A stretch of DNA of 15,204 bases from Leptospira sp. (GTDB lineage Bacteria; Spirochaetota; Leptospiria; Leptospirales; Leptospiraceae), in contig JALOTI010000016.1 of NCBI GenBank assembly GCA_025457985.1, positions 1 to 15,204 of the forward strand, in the 5' to 3' direction. The notes under the pieces were generated by a model. The model saw only the letters and a program-made list of their open reading frames with translations, ran no database searches and was not told where the DNA came from. The position numbers and the translations under genes are program-made. Within the stretch, counting starts at the first letter, position 1, and each line of letters opens with the position of its first letter. Shown piece by piece: positions 1-7,598 of this stretch.

Positions 1-1384
1 AAAATATACCTGTATTTAACCAGTCATTAAAGAACCAAGGAACATCTTCTTGAGCTTGTGGGTAAGGAAAATAGCCATTTGTTCCATTGGCTAAAGTAAC
101 CGAAGCTTCACCGCTTGGGTGGTGTCTTCTATGGTGTTCTTTCCCAATAAACTCCGCCCAAGCTTCATTAGTTTGTGTATAACCCCAATTTGTTTCAGTA
201 CCACAACCATAGCCAGTACAACCCGCTCCAGGCATCATGTGATTCATTATAATGTTTGCAGTAACATTTACCCAATAATTAGAACCGACTTGTCTAAATA
301 AAGAAGCATGTCCAAATTCATGAAATGCAGTTTCCATAAGTTTTTCTGCAATTTCTGGTACGCAGATAGGTGAAACATGGCTACTATCCGTATACGTTTT
401 GCAATTCATGTTCCCCTCGTTAAGGGAAATCATTCGGATGTTTTTAGACTCTGGGCTTACGAACTTTTTGGTATAGGTATGAAATAAGTTTCCACATGTA
501 ATTTCTTTTCGTCTTGATTGAAAGTATGGATGGATTTGTGGTTCCCATATAACTAATGGTATGTTATATGCTTCAGCAATTTCTAAGGTTTTTGCAAAAA
601 AATTGATCTCGGTGTCAGAGAGGGTAAAATTCCTGAGTAAAATATCAATTTGAGTTTGGGTATAAGTTTCAATTCTTTCGCTGTAAACCTCATTCGTAAT
701 TTTGCCATCTTCAAATCCAATGTCATCTTTTGAATAGGGTCTTTTTTTATTTAATGAGGCCGTCAATTGAATAAAATAATCATCATTCTGTACCCGTTTG
801 CCTGTTATCAAGTTTGAGATGGTTTGGATTGGCGAGATATGATAATTATAAGATAAAAATAAAAGTTTTGCAATTAGATCACGTTTCGTTTTTCCAACGA
901 TGATGGGATAGAAGTCCAGAAGTTCTTTTTCATGGAAGGTTAATTCTTGCCATTTGGTTTTATAAGAAAAACTATTGTATTCGTTTAACATCTCTTCCGA
1001 AAATTCGAGGAAGATAACATTCGGACGAAACCCAGATTCCACCATACTCTTTACCATAATATAAAAAGTCATGAACTCAGATGCTTTAACTGCGGTTCTA
1101 GTTTCAAAGTAAATTTCTTTTGGGTAGATAGATTTGGAAATCGGAATGGTCTCCCACTGGTGGAAGATATCGGACCTAGATGTACCGACTATCATACCAA
1201 TTGCTTTATTTTGGTTTTGGATTTGTTTATCTTCTTCCCATACATATGGAAGTCCTAAAAAGACATTCTGTCCTGCCTTATAAGTTCGCCTGCCACTTTC
1301 GCGAACATCAGGAATACAGATCAATTTATCAAAAACGATGATGCTAATAACGAGTAGGATGGGATAAAAAAAATAACGATTCAT
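1..1384 (-). CDS. SGNH-like DUF1574 protein fused in frame to the catalytic half of a zincin metallopeptidase (3' end outside window)
   Basis: Read from ATG at 1384 (GAGGA ribosome site 6-7 bases upstream, overlapping the stop of the MBOAT gene), this frame is open for 461 codons and leaves the window. Residues 1-24 form a membrane anchor or signal. Residues 40-350 look like the Leptospira DUF1574 family, an SGNH/AlgJ-type fold: nucleophile block IGMIVGTSRSDIF (Ser71 or the nearby Ser69), a strand VIFLEFSEEML, and the C-terminal Asp/His block DSSHVSP (Asp333, His336). Such proteins partner MBOAT acyltransferases in moving acyl groups to surface glycans. From residue 351 the character changes abruptly to ETAFHEFGHASLF (HExxH, His355, Glu356, His359), a Cys/Gly-rich stretch (GAGCTGYGCG) and NEAWAEF, where Glu407 may be the third zinc ligand. 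That resembles secreted bacterial zincins, but without their usual N-terminal half. The junction may be a true fusion, a recombination scar or an assembly join. I checked codon by codon that the frame stays open across it. Confidence 0.8.
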   Translation of the reverse strand, partial: MNRYFFYPILLVISIIVFDKLICIPDVRESGRRTYKAGQNVFLGLPYVWEEDKQIQNQNKAIGMIVGTSRSDIFHQWETIPISKSIYPKEIYFETRTAVKASEFMTFYIMVKSMVESGFRPNVIFLEFSEEMLNEYNSFSYKTKWQELTFHEKELLDFYPIIVGKTKRDLIAKLLFLSYNYHISPIQTISNLITGKRVQNDDYFIQLTASLNKKRPYSKDDIGFEDGKITNEVYSERIETYTQTQIDILLRNFTLSDTEINFFAKTLEIAEAYNIPLVIWEPQIHPYFQSRRKEITCGNLFHTYTKKFVSPESKNIRMISLNEGNMNCKTYTDSSHVSPICVPEIAEKLMETAFHEFGHASLFRQVGSNYWVNVTANIIMNHMMPGAGCTGYGCGTETNWGYTQTNEAWAEFIGKEHHRRHHPSGEASVTLANGTNGYFPYPQAQEDVPWFFNDWLNTGIF

Positions 1385-1393
1385 GCGAATTCC

Positions 1394-2764
1394 TCAGAAT
1401 TGGAAGTAAATAAATGTCTCTACAGGATTTTCAATTTTTACGAGAGCAAAGAACACAATAAATGCTAAAAGAGGTACAAGTATCTTATCATACCTTTTCA
1501 ATTTGGATTGGAAGTAATCTTTGAATTCTATAAAATTTAATAGGAAACAAGCGAGAAGTAAAGCCCAAAGATCTGGTTTGTATATAAAAAGACCTTTCGT
1601 ATTTGTAATTGCGCTCCAATAGGTAAATAATTTATCTAGGCTATCCAATCGGAAAAAAGGAGAAAGTAAGTTAAAGCCCAATAATACATATATAAATCCA
1701 AATACCTTTTGAGATGTCGAAATTTTATTACGATCAATTTTCCCAAAGGAAAATCTTTCAATCGCTAGTAATACACCATGTAAAAATCCCCAGATAAAGA
1801 ACGTATAAGTATTACCATGCCAGAGTCCAGCTAAAGACATCACCGTGATGGTGTTAATCATGAATCTAGTCTCTGTTACTCGGTTTCCACCAAGAGGAAT
1901 ATATAAATAATCCCGTATCCAAGTTGAAAGTGTGATATGCCATCTTGACCAAAACTCTGAAAAACTAACAGACAAGAATGGTGAACGAAAGTTTTCCGGT
2001 ATTTCGTAACCTAACAAAAATGCGGAACCCCGTGCAAGGTCAGTATAACCCGAAAAATCTCCATACACTTGCAAAGAGAAAGCAAATGCGGACAGAAGGA
2101 TACTCAATCCATCATAGGAGCCTGGATCAGCAAATAACGGATTGATGGACTTCGCAATCTGATCTGCGATCAAAACTTTTTTTACAATTCCTGAAAGGAT
2201 ATGTAGAATTCCTTTTGAGATATATTCCCAATTCAATTTAGCTCTACCAATTTGGTCAAAAAAATCGTCGTGACGCATAATTGGTCCCGCTATCAGTTGA
2301 GGGAAAAATAAAATAAACAAAAGGAAATTGATAAATGGGGATTCTGTGAATTTACCCCTCCAGGCATCCACGATATAAGCTATCATTTGAAATGTGTAAA
2401 AACTGATAGCCAATGGAAGTGCGAGTTCTGATAGCGATTGGATAAACGTAATGCTGATAGATGACTCTTTTGTTAGGTGTTGCAAATAGGTTAGAACGTA
2501 TTTAAAGAAAATTAAGTTTAGAAGATTTATTCCGACACCCAAATAAAGATAAAATTTATTTTTTGATTTTAAAATAAATTTAACGATGAGACGTGAGAAA
2601 CAAATCATCAATATGAAGTGAATAAGAAAGGAAGGGCTCCAATAACCATAAAACAAAAGTGAAAATAAGATAAGAACATATTTTCTGAATTGGTTGGGAG
2701 AAGACCAATAGACTATGTAACAGACTGCGAAAAAATAAAAATAATCTATCGAGTTGAATAACAT
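1394..2764 (-). CDS. MBOAT-family O-acyltransferase (AlgI/DltB-like)
   Basis: A 456-residue polytopic inner-membrane protein with the full signature of the membrane-bound O-acyltransferase family. The start MLFNSIDYFYFF is typical. ISFYTFQMIAYIVDAWRG (about 120-137), FFPQLIAGPIMR (153-164), QVYGDFSGYTDLARG (232-246), SEFWSRWHITLSTWIRDYLY (269-288) and LAGLWHGNTYTFFIWGFLHG (311-330) are all present. His316 and His329 correspond to the conserved MBOAT histidine pair. Such enzymes pass an acyl group across the membrane to a periplasmic or outer glycan, with an SGNH protein completing the transfer, which here is the next gene 9 bp downstream. The acyl acceptor cannot be told from sequence. Family membership is certain, but the symbol algI would imply alginate, which nothing here supports. 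Confidence 0.95.
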   Translation of the reverse strand: MLFNSIDYFYFFAVCYIVYWSSPNQFRKYVLILFSLLFYGYWSPSFLIHFILMICFSRLIVKFILKSKNKFYLYLGVGINLLNLIFFKYVLTYLQHLTKESSISITFIQSLSELALPLAISFYTFQMIAYIVDAWRGKFTESPFINFLLFILFFPQLIAGPIMRHDDFFDQIGRAKLNWEYISKGILHILSGIVKKVLIADQIAKSINPLFADPGSYDGLSILLSAFAFSLQVYGDFSGYTDLARGSAFLLGYEIPENFRSPFLSVSFSEFWSRWHITLSTWIRDYLYIPLGGNRVTETRFMINTITVMSLAGLWHGNTYTFFIWGFLHGVLLAIERFSFGKIDRNKISTSQKVFGFIYVLLGFNLLSPFFRLDSLDKLFTYWSAITNTKGLFIYKPDLWALLLACFLLNFIEFKDYFQSKLKRYDKILVPLLAFIVFFALVKIENPVETFIYFQF

Positions 2765-2790
2765 TTACACAAAGATTCCCATGTTTCAAA

Positions 2791-2799
2791 ATTCTACCA
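2791..2799 (-). promoter_or_regulatory. Candidate extended -10 promoter for the MBOAT/DUF1574 unit
   Basis: On the minus strand the 91-bp spacer between the divergent MBOAT and acetoacetyl-CoA synthetase genes carries TGGTAGAAT, an extended -10 (TGnTAnAAT type), 27 bp before the MBOAT start. I see no good -35 hexamer 16-18 bp upstream. Inference from pattern only. Confidence 0.3.
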
Positions 2800-2855
2800 C
2801 TAATTTTACACAATCGTTCTTGCTTTAAAATCCATTTCTTTTAATTTCAGTTCCC

Positions 2856-4817
2856 ATGGTAAAACCAGCCGTTCTTTGGACTCCTAAATCAAACCAAACC
2901 AACTTGTTAGAATTTCAAACTTATGTCGAATCACAAACTAATCTCAAATTCCAATCCTATCATGAATTTCACCGCTTTTCGACGAAGGAATATGAGTTGT
3001 TTTGGAAGTTGTGGGCGGAATACTCCCAATTTCGATTTTTAACTCCCCCCACGAAAATATTTGAAACCCATAAAGAATTTCAAAAAACGAAATGGTTTCC
3101 AGACGCTACTTACAATTTTGCAGATAACCTATTGGAAGTCGGAAATCCAGATTCTGTTGCACTCGTTTTTTTATCTGAAAGTGGTTCCAAAATACAGCTC
3201 ACCTATCGAGAGTTAAAGAAAGAAGTTTTGCGTCTTCAAAATCACCTAAAAAGTTTGGGTGTGAAGAAAGGAGACCGAATTTGTGGTCTAGTCCCGAATG
3301 CTCCTATTTCGACCATCGGAATGCTCGCAACAACTTCGCTTGGAGCCATTTGGTCTAGTGCTTCCCCAGATTTTGGGGTGAGAGGCATTTTAGACCGATT
3401 TGAACAAATTCTTCCCAAGGTACTTTTGACCGTCGACGGATATACATTTAAGGGAAAAGAGATCTCCATTTTACAAACCGTCGAAGAAGTGAGTAGCCGT
3501 TTGTCCGATCACTCAAATTCAGAATTCAAACAAACGATTATTTATGAATTCTTGCAAAACGAATTTGATTTTGGTAGAATATCGAAACCGTATCGGTATA
3601 GTCATATTCCAATCCAATCTGAATCTAATTCCATCCAATATACGCCCGTTAGTTTTTTGGATCCTGTTTATATTATGTTTTCATCGGGTACAACGGGACT
3701 TCCCAAATGTATTGTCCAGGGTGGTGGCGTTTTACTCAATCACACAAAAGAACTGTCTTTACATTGTAATCTTTCCAAAGGACAAAAGCTTTTTTATTAT
3801 ACAACTTGTGGCTGGATGATGTGGAATTGGTCGCAGTCTGTTCTTGCTTTAGGTGGCACCTTATATCAATTTGATGGAAATCCATTTCACCCTTCATGGG
3901 AAGTACTTTGGAAGTATGCGGAAGAAGAGTCGATCGATGTATTTGGAACAAGTGCGAAATACCTCTCTGTTCTTTTGGAAGAAAAACGGGATATAAAGTC
4001 AAAATACAATTTAATGAACTTGAAGGCTGTACTCTCAACTGGTTCTCCACTCTCTATCGAAGGATTTCGATATGTTTACCAGTGTATTAAAGATGACGTT
4101 CAATTGTCTTCCATTTCCGGCGGGACAGACTTAAACGGATGTTTTGCGCTAGGGAACCCAAATTTACCTGTTGTTGAAGGAGAGATTCAGTGCCTCGGTC
4201 TTGGGATGGATGTACAAGTTTTTAACGAGGAAGGAAATCCTGTTCTGGAAGAAAAAGGTGAGCTTGTTTGTCCAACCCCGTTTCCATCGATGCCACTTTG
4301 CTTTTGGAATGATCCTTCGGGTGAAAAATACAAATCTGCGTATTTTTCCACCTATCCCAATGTTTGGTGTCATGGCGATTTTGTTATGGTTACTAAACAT
4401 CGAGGTTTGGTTGTTTATGGACGCTCAGATGCCACTTTAAATCCAGGTGGAGTGCGAATTGGTACTGCCGATATCTATTCTGTTTTACAAAATATTACAG
4501 AAATAGTCGACTCTGTAATCATTGGACAAGAATATAAAAATGATGTAAGAGTAATTCTTTTTTGTGTCCTAAAAGAGGGAGAATCTTTAACTGAGAATTT
4601 GATTCAAAAGATTAAATTGAAGATTAAAAATGAAACTTCCCCTAGGCATGTTCCTAGTTTGATTTTTGAAGTACCCGAGATTCCGTATACCGTTAACGGT
4701 AAAAAAGTAGAAATAGCCGTTAAACAAACAATAGCTGGTGAGACAGTAAAAAACAAAAATGCACTAACAAATCCGAATTCATTGGATTATTTCTTAAAAT
4801 TCCGAAACCTAGATTGA
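2856..4817 (+). CDS. aacS: Acetoacetyl-CoA synthetase
   Basis: A 653-residue cytosolic ANL-superfamily ligase that activates acetoacetate with ATP and CoA (EC 6.2.1.16), allowing use of ketone-body or polyhydroxybutyrate-derived carbon. The N-terminal FWKLWAEYSQFR block and overall length match acetoacetyl-CoA synthetases rather than the shorter acyl-CoA ligases. Adenylation motifs are complete: FSSGTTGLPK (275-284), the family-specific TCGWMMWNW (317-325) and GTSAKYL (364-370), SGGTDLNGCF (421-430), WCHGDF (504-509) and YGRSDATLNPGGVRIG (521-536). The catalytic lysine is in PYTVNGKK (Lys616), about 37 residues from the end, as is usual. No clear Shine-Dalgarno precedes the ATG. TTTACA at 2805-2810 is only a weak -35 candidate. 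The gene ends 2 bp before the stop codon of the opposing histidine kinase, so no terminator fits between them. Confidence 0.95.
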   Translation: MVKPAVLWTPKSNQTNLLEFQTYVESQTNLKFQSYHEFHRFSTKEYELFWKLWAEYSQFRFLTPPTKIFETHKEFQKTKWFPDATYNFADNLLEVGNPDSVALVFLSESGSKIQLTYRELKKEVLRLQNHLKSLGVKKGDRICGLVPNAPISTIGMLATTSLGAIWSSASPDFGVRGILDRFEQILPKVLLTVDGYTFKGKEISILQTVEEVSSRLSDHSNSEFKQTIIYEFLQNEFDFGRISKPYRYSHIPIQSESNSIQYTPVSFLDPVYIMFSSGTTGLPKCIVQGGGVLLNHTKELSLHCNLSKGQKLFYYTTCGWMMWNWSQSVLALGGTLYQFDGNPFHPSWEVLWKYAEEESIDVFGTSAKYLSVLLEEKRDIKSKYNLMNLKAVLSTGSPLSIEGFRYVYQCIKDDVQLSSISGGTDLNGCFALGNPNLPVVEGEIQCLGLGMDVQVFNEEGNPVLEEKGELVCPTPFPSMPLCFWNDPSGEKYKSAYFSTYPNVWCHGDFVMVTKHRGLVVYGRSDATLNPGGVRIGTADIYSVLQNITEIVDSVIIGQEYKNDVRVILFCVLKEGESLTENLIQKIKLKIKNETSPRHVPSLIFEVPEIPYTVNGKKVEIAVKQTIAGETVKNKNALTNPNSLDYFLKFRNLD

Positions 4818-4819
4818 AT

Positions 4820-6730
4820 TTACTCAATAGGGATAGAAAAAGAAAACTCGGTACCTATGTTTTTTTCTGATTTTAAACTTAGTGCCGATCCCATAAGTTC
4901 GAGTAATCCTTTGCAGATCATCAAACCAAGACCAGAGCCACCATATTTCCGATAGAATGTCTTAGCATTCTGCTGGAATTCTCTGTAGAGTAGATTTTGA
5001 TCCTCAAGTCCCATTCCAACTCCTGTATCCTTGACGAGAAATCGAATGGTTTCACTTTCTCGTTTAACATGAAGCTGAATTGAACCTTCTTTTGTAAACT
5101 TAACTGCATTAAAAAGTAAATTAGTTAGAATTTGATGTAAATGGATAGAGTCAGCAAATATTTCTTTAGGGAGATTTTGATCCAAATGTAAATCAAATTT
5201 TAAGTTTTGTTGATTAGCAATAGGTTTGATCGCTCCGTAAACCTCATCGATAAAATCATGAATTTTAAATCGATTGCGTTCTATTTTAATCTTTCCTGCT
5301 TCTAATTTGCTTTGGTCTAAAACATCGGATACAATTTTTAACAGATGGTTCGCCGATTGTGTTAAATACTTTAACTCTGTTTTTGTTTTGAGATCGGAAG
5401 CCTTATCACTTAAAATTTCGATGTAAGCCATAATCGAATGAAGTGGACTTCTTACTTCATGACTTAAATAATTCATCGTGTCGGTTTTGGATTGGGCAAG
5501 TTTGATCGCGATTTCCTTTTCAATTTTAGAACGATCGGACTCAGCTTTTAATTCATTGTACTGACTTCCGGCGGCAACCGCAAATAATAATACTTCAACT
5601 AGTTGAGATATTTTTATTATATGAATAGTAAATATATTGATTGGAATTATATTAAAAGACCGTAAGAGTGAAATCAAAATTGCTATTGATAATATAAATA
5701 ATCCAAAACGAATCCACTTTTCAGAAGATCTCAATTTAGGCTGATAACAAAGAATGATCGAAAGAGAAAGTGTAATGAAGACTCCAAACATTGGAATAAT
5801 TTGTGAAAGATACGGATAAGGCAAGATTGGAATGAGAATCAAATGTAGAGACAAAAAAGTTAAAACGGGAACTACAAAAAGATATCGATAGGGCTTTTTG
5901 GTTAAAAAAGGGAAATAAGAGAGAATAAATAGGAAACCGAAGGTTATGGAAACTAAATTTGTATACTGTACTATATGATTGTTGAAGAATTCTAATTCAG
6001 GATAGATATACTTTTGTGAAAAACCACTGGTAGTTAAAAAGAAAGCGGTTAAAAAAATACTATAGAGTGAAAATAATAAAAAGATTAACCTTTTTGATAG
6101 GATAAATGTTATTAGGTGGTAAATTGATATAAATAACAAACTTCCGAAAAAAAGACCATACTGTAAGTTTCGAGAGGATTCAAAAGAAACGAGTCCCTCC
6201 GAATAACATCTATGAAAGCCAATGCGCAAGTTTCCTTTCGATTTGATTTGGACGACTATATCCGAATAGGAAACATCAATTGGAATTCGAAATGTTTGAG
6301 TAATTAAAGGAAGATCTCTTTTGGTAAATGGAATTTGATCACCTCCTTTTAAGTGTATTGTCCAGTTTTTTAACTTATAAAAAACATGAATCTCATCTAA
6401 AAGCGGATTATCTAAAACCAAATAGGATCTTCGCACACCAAAATAGGTTGTATCTTCGGGAATAATCGGACTACGGAAACTGAACCAATGGTTGGAATTT
6501 GAATATCCATAACTCGGTTTATGATTTGAAATGAATTCTACTTTGTTATTTTTCAGTTGGAGGTTCGCATCTTCAACGCTCATCAGATTGGTAGAATCTT
6601 CATAATGAATTGTGTACGGATCAAGGGTAGTGCAGTAATCTCCGATCGCAGTACAGTTGCTAAAACCAAATACAAAAATGCAAATGGATATTACATGTAA
6701 AAAATACTTATCTTTTGAAAATCGGAACAC
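4820..6730 (-). CDS. 7TM-DISM membrane sensor histidine kinase, orphan
   Basis: A sensor kinase with an extracytoplasmic 7TMR-DISM sensor (about residues 39-178, with NHWFSFR and YLVLDNP typical of the beta-jelly-roll), a seven-helix membrane region (about 190-388), a HisKA domain and a HATPase_c domain. The phospho-acceptor is His424 in LSHEVRSPLH. The N-box is LTNLLFNAVKF (Asn541), the G1 box DTGVGMG (568-574) and the G2 box GGSGLGLMICKG (597-608). There is no receiver domain and no response regulator in the window, so its partner lies elsewhere. I place the start at GTG 6730, which gives 636 residues and a compact signal ending in FSNC (Cys26, a possible lipobox). An upstream ATG at 6811 in the same frame would add 27 residues and overlap the preceding gene by 104 bp. 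With the GTG start the overlap is 23 bp, suggesting cotranscription with the hydroxylase gene. The start is uncertain; the function is firm. Confidence 0.9.
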   Translation of the reverse strand: MFRFSKDKYFLHVISICIFVFGFSNCTAIGDYCTTLDPYTIHYEDSTNLMSVEDANLQLKNNKVEFISNHKPSYGYSNSNHWFSFRSPIIPEDTTYFGVRRSYLVLDNPLLDEIHVFYKLKNWTIHLKGGDQIPFTKRDLPLITQTFRIPIDVSYSDIVVQIKSKGNLRIGFHRCYSEGLVSFESSRNLQYGLFFGSLLFISIYHLITFILSKRLIFLLFSLYSIFLTAFFLTTSGFSQKYIYPELEFFNNHIVQYTNLVSITFGFLFILSYFPFLTKKPYRYLFVVPVLTFLSLHLILIPILPYPYLSQIIPMFGVFITLSLSIILCYQPKLRSSEKWIRFGLFILSIAILISLLRSFNIIPINIFTIHIIKISQLVEVLLFAVAAGSQYNELKAESDRSKIEKEIAIKLAQSKTDTMNYLSHEVRSPLHSIMAYIEILSDKASDLKTKTELKYLTQSANHLLKIVSDVLDQSKLEAGKIKIERNRFKIHDFIDEVYGAIKPIANQQNLKFDLHLDQNLPKEIFADSIHLHQILTNLLFNAVKFTKEGSIQLHVKRESETIRFLVKDTGVGMGLEDQNLLYREFQQNAKTFYRKYGGSGLGLMICKGLLELMGSALSLKSEKNIGTEFSFSIPIE

Positions 6731-7493
6731 TTGTAATTCGATCAAACTCTCGTTTGTAATCCGGATGATTGGTTTTAAAAATTTTATCCCACCAATTGAA
6801 GTACAGACCATAATTACAGTTAAACCATTTATGATGCATATTGTGATGTGTAGTTGTATTATGCCAGTTTGTATAAAACCTATTTAAAAATCCTTTTGGA
6901 AATAATTCGAAAGCCAGATGACCTAGTACATTTAAAAAAGTCATGTATATTAAAAAATAGAATATAACTAATGAATGAGTAGGAAATAAAAAAGTATAAA
7001 GAGGAACGATTCCCGCTTCAATAACTGCTTCGAATGGGTGGAAGGAAAACGCTGCCCAAGGAGATGGATTCGTAGACTTGTGGTGGACCCGGTGGACATA
7101 AGGAAAGATCGGTTTCCAATGCATAAATCTATGGGTAAAGTAAAAATACATATCATGAAAGAGAATGATCCCAGCAAGACTAAGGAAAAAATAAGGCCAA
7201 CCTCTTTCGCTGACATCTGTATAGATTTGAAAGATACCATGCTTTTTCCCAAAAAAAATGAGAACACCCACAAGACCGAATACGAGCATTGTAGAAAGTG
7301 AGTAATAGATTTCTGGTTTTATCTTTTGGAAGTCAGGTAGTTTTCCTTGGATAATGCGGTGTTGGAGTCGCTCTTTCCATTTTTTCCAAATCAAACCGTA
7401 AGCTACACCTGCAAATAAAAAATATCGAAGTGTAGTGAGGGTTGTGGCAACCAGGAAGACTATTAGGAATGGTTTGAGTTCTAAAAAAGTCAC
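6708..7493 (-). CDS. Fatty acid hydroxylase / sterol desaturase family membrane di-iron enzyme
   Basis: A 261-residue integral membrane protein with the eight-histidine di-iron signature of the FA_hydroxylase family: HDMYFYFTHRFMH (residues 113-125), HRVHH (134-138), FHPFEA (151-156) and NWHNTTTHHNMHH (209-221). All expected metal-ligand histidines are present, so it is likely active in O2-dependent hydroxylation or desaturation of a lipid. The substrate (fatty acyl chain, sterol-like lipid or alkylglycerol) cannot be decided from sequence. Membrane segments lie at about residues 5-35, 65-83, 100-118 and 155-195. The start is GTG at 7493, with AGGAAA about 8 bases upstream; a nearer ATG is out of frame and stops at once. 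Its 3' end overlaps the histidine kinase gene. A divergent control region with a TTGACT motif separates it from glpT. Confidence 0.92.
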   Translation of the reverse strand: MTFLELKPFLIVFLVATTLTTLRYFLFAGVAYGLIWKKWKERLQHRIIQGKLPDFQKIKPEIYYSLSTMLVFGLVGVLIFFGKKHGIFQIYTDVSERGWPYFFLSLAGIILFHDMYFYFTHRFMHWKPIFPYVHRVHHKSTNPSPWAAFSFHPFEAVIEAGIVPLYTFLFPTHSLVIFYFLIYMTFLNVLGHLAFELFPKGFLNRFYTNWHNTTTHHNMHHKWFNCNYGLYFNWWDKIFKTNHPDYKREFDRITSVPIFKR

Positions 7494-7538
7494 GGCATTT
7501 GTTTCCTATGTTTTCAATTTTTACATTTCCTAAAAGGA

Positions 7539-7567
7539 AGTCAAGATTCTAAACTTTGGACTTGACT
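7539..7567. promoter_or_regulatory. Inverted repeat AGTCAAG-N15-CTTGACT in the divergent hydroxylase/glpT spacer
   Basis: A perfect 7-bp inverted repeat (7539-7545 and 7561-7567) with a 15-bp centre. Each arm holds a TTGACT hexamer pointing outward, one towards each divergent gene, so the arms may be back-to-back -35 elements, a regulator half-site pair, or both. The geometry is seen directly; the function is inference. Confidence 0.4.
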
Positions 7568-7591
7568 GCCCAAAATAAATAGTTTTATTTT
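7562..7591 (+). promoter_or_regulatory. Candidate sigma70-type promoter of glpT
   Basis: TTGACT at 7562-7567 is followed after 18 bp by TATTTT at 7586-7591. A transcript would begin about 7 bases later, at or next to the glpT ATG (7599), and no Shine-Dalgarno lies between. If this is the promoter, the message is leaderless or nearly so. Pattern-based, with an imperfect -10. Confidence 0.35.
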
Positions 7592-7598
7592 CCTGTTT

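Noticed and set aside
119..301. Plus-strand frame of 60 codons near the left edge
   Set aside because: It lies wholly inside the metallopeptidase part of the minus-strand gene, has no ribosome site, and has low-complexity Ser/Thr-rich content typical of a shadow frame.
2580..2813. Minus-strand 77-codon frame overlapping the MBOAT start
   Set aside because: It is a shifted frame over the MBOAT N-terminus, which itself shows the expected family start. It has no domain of its own.
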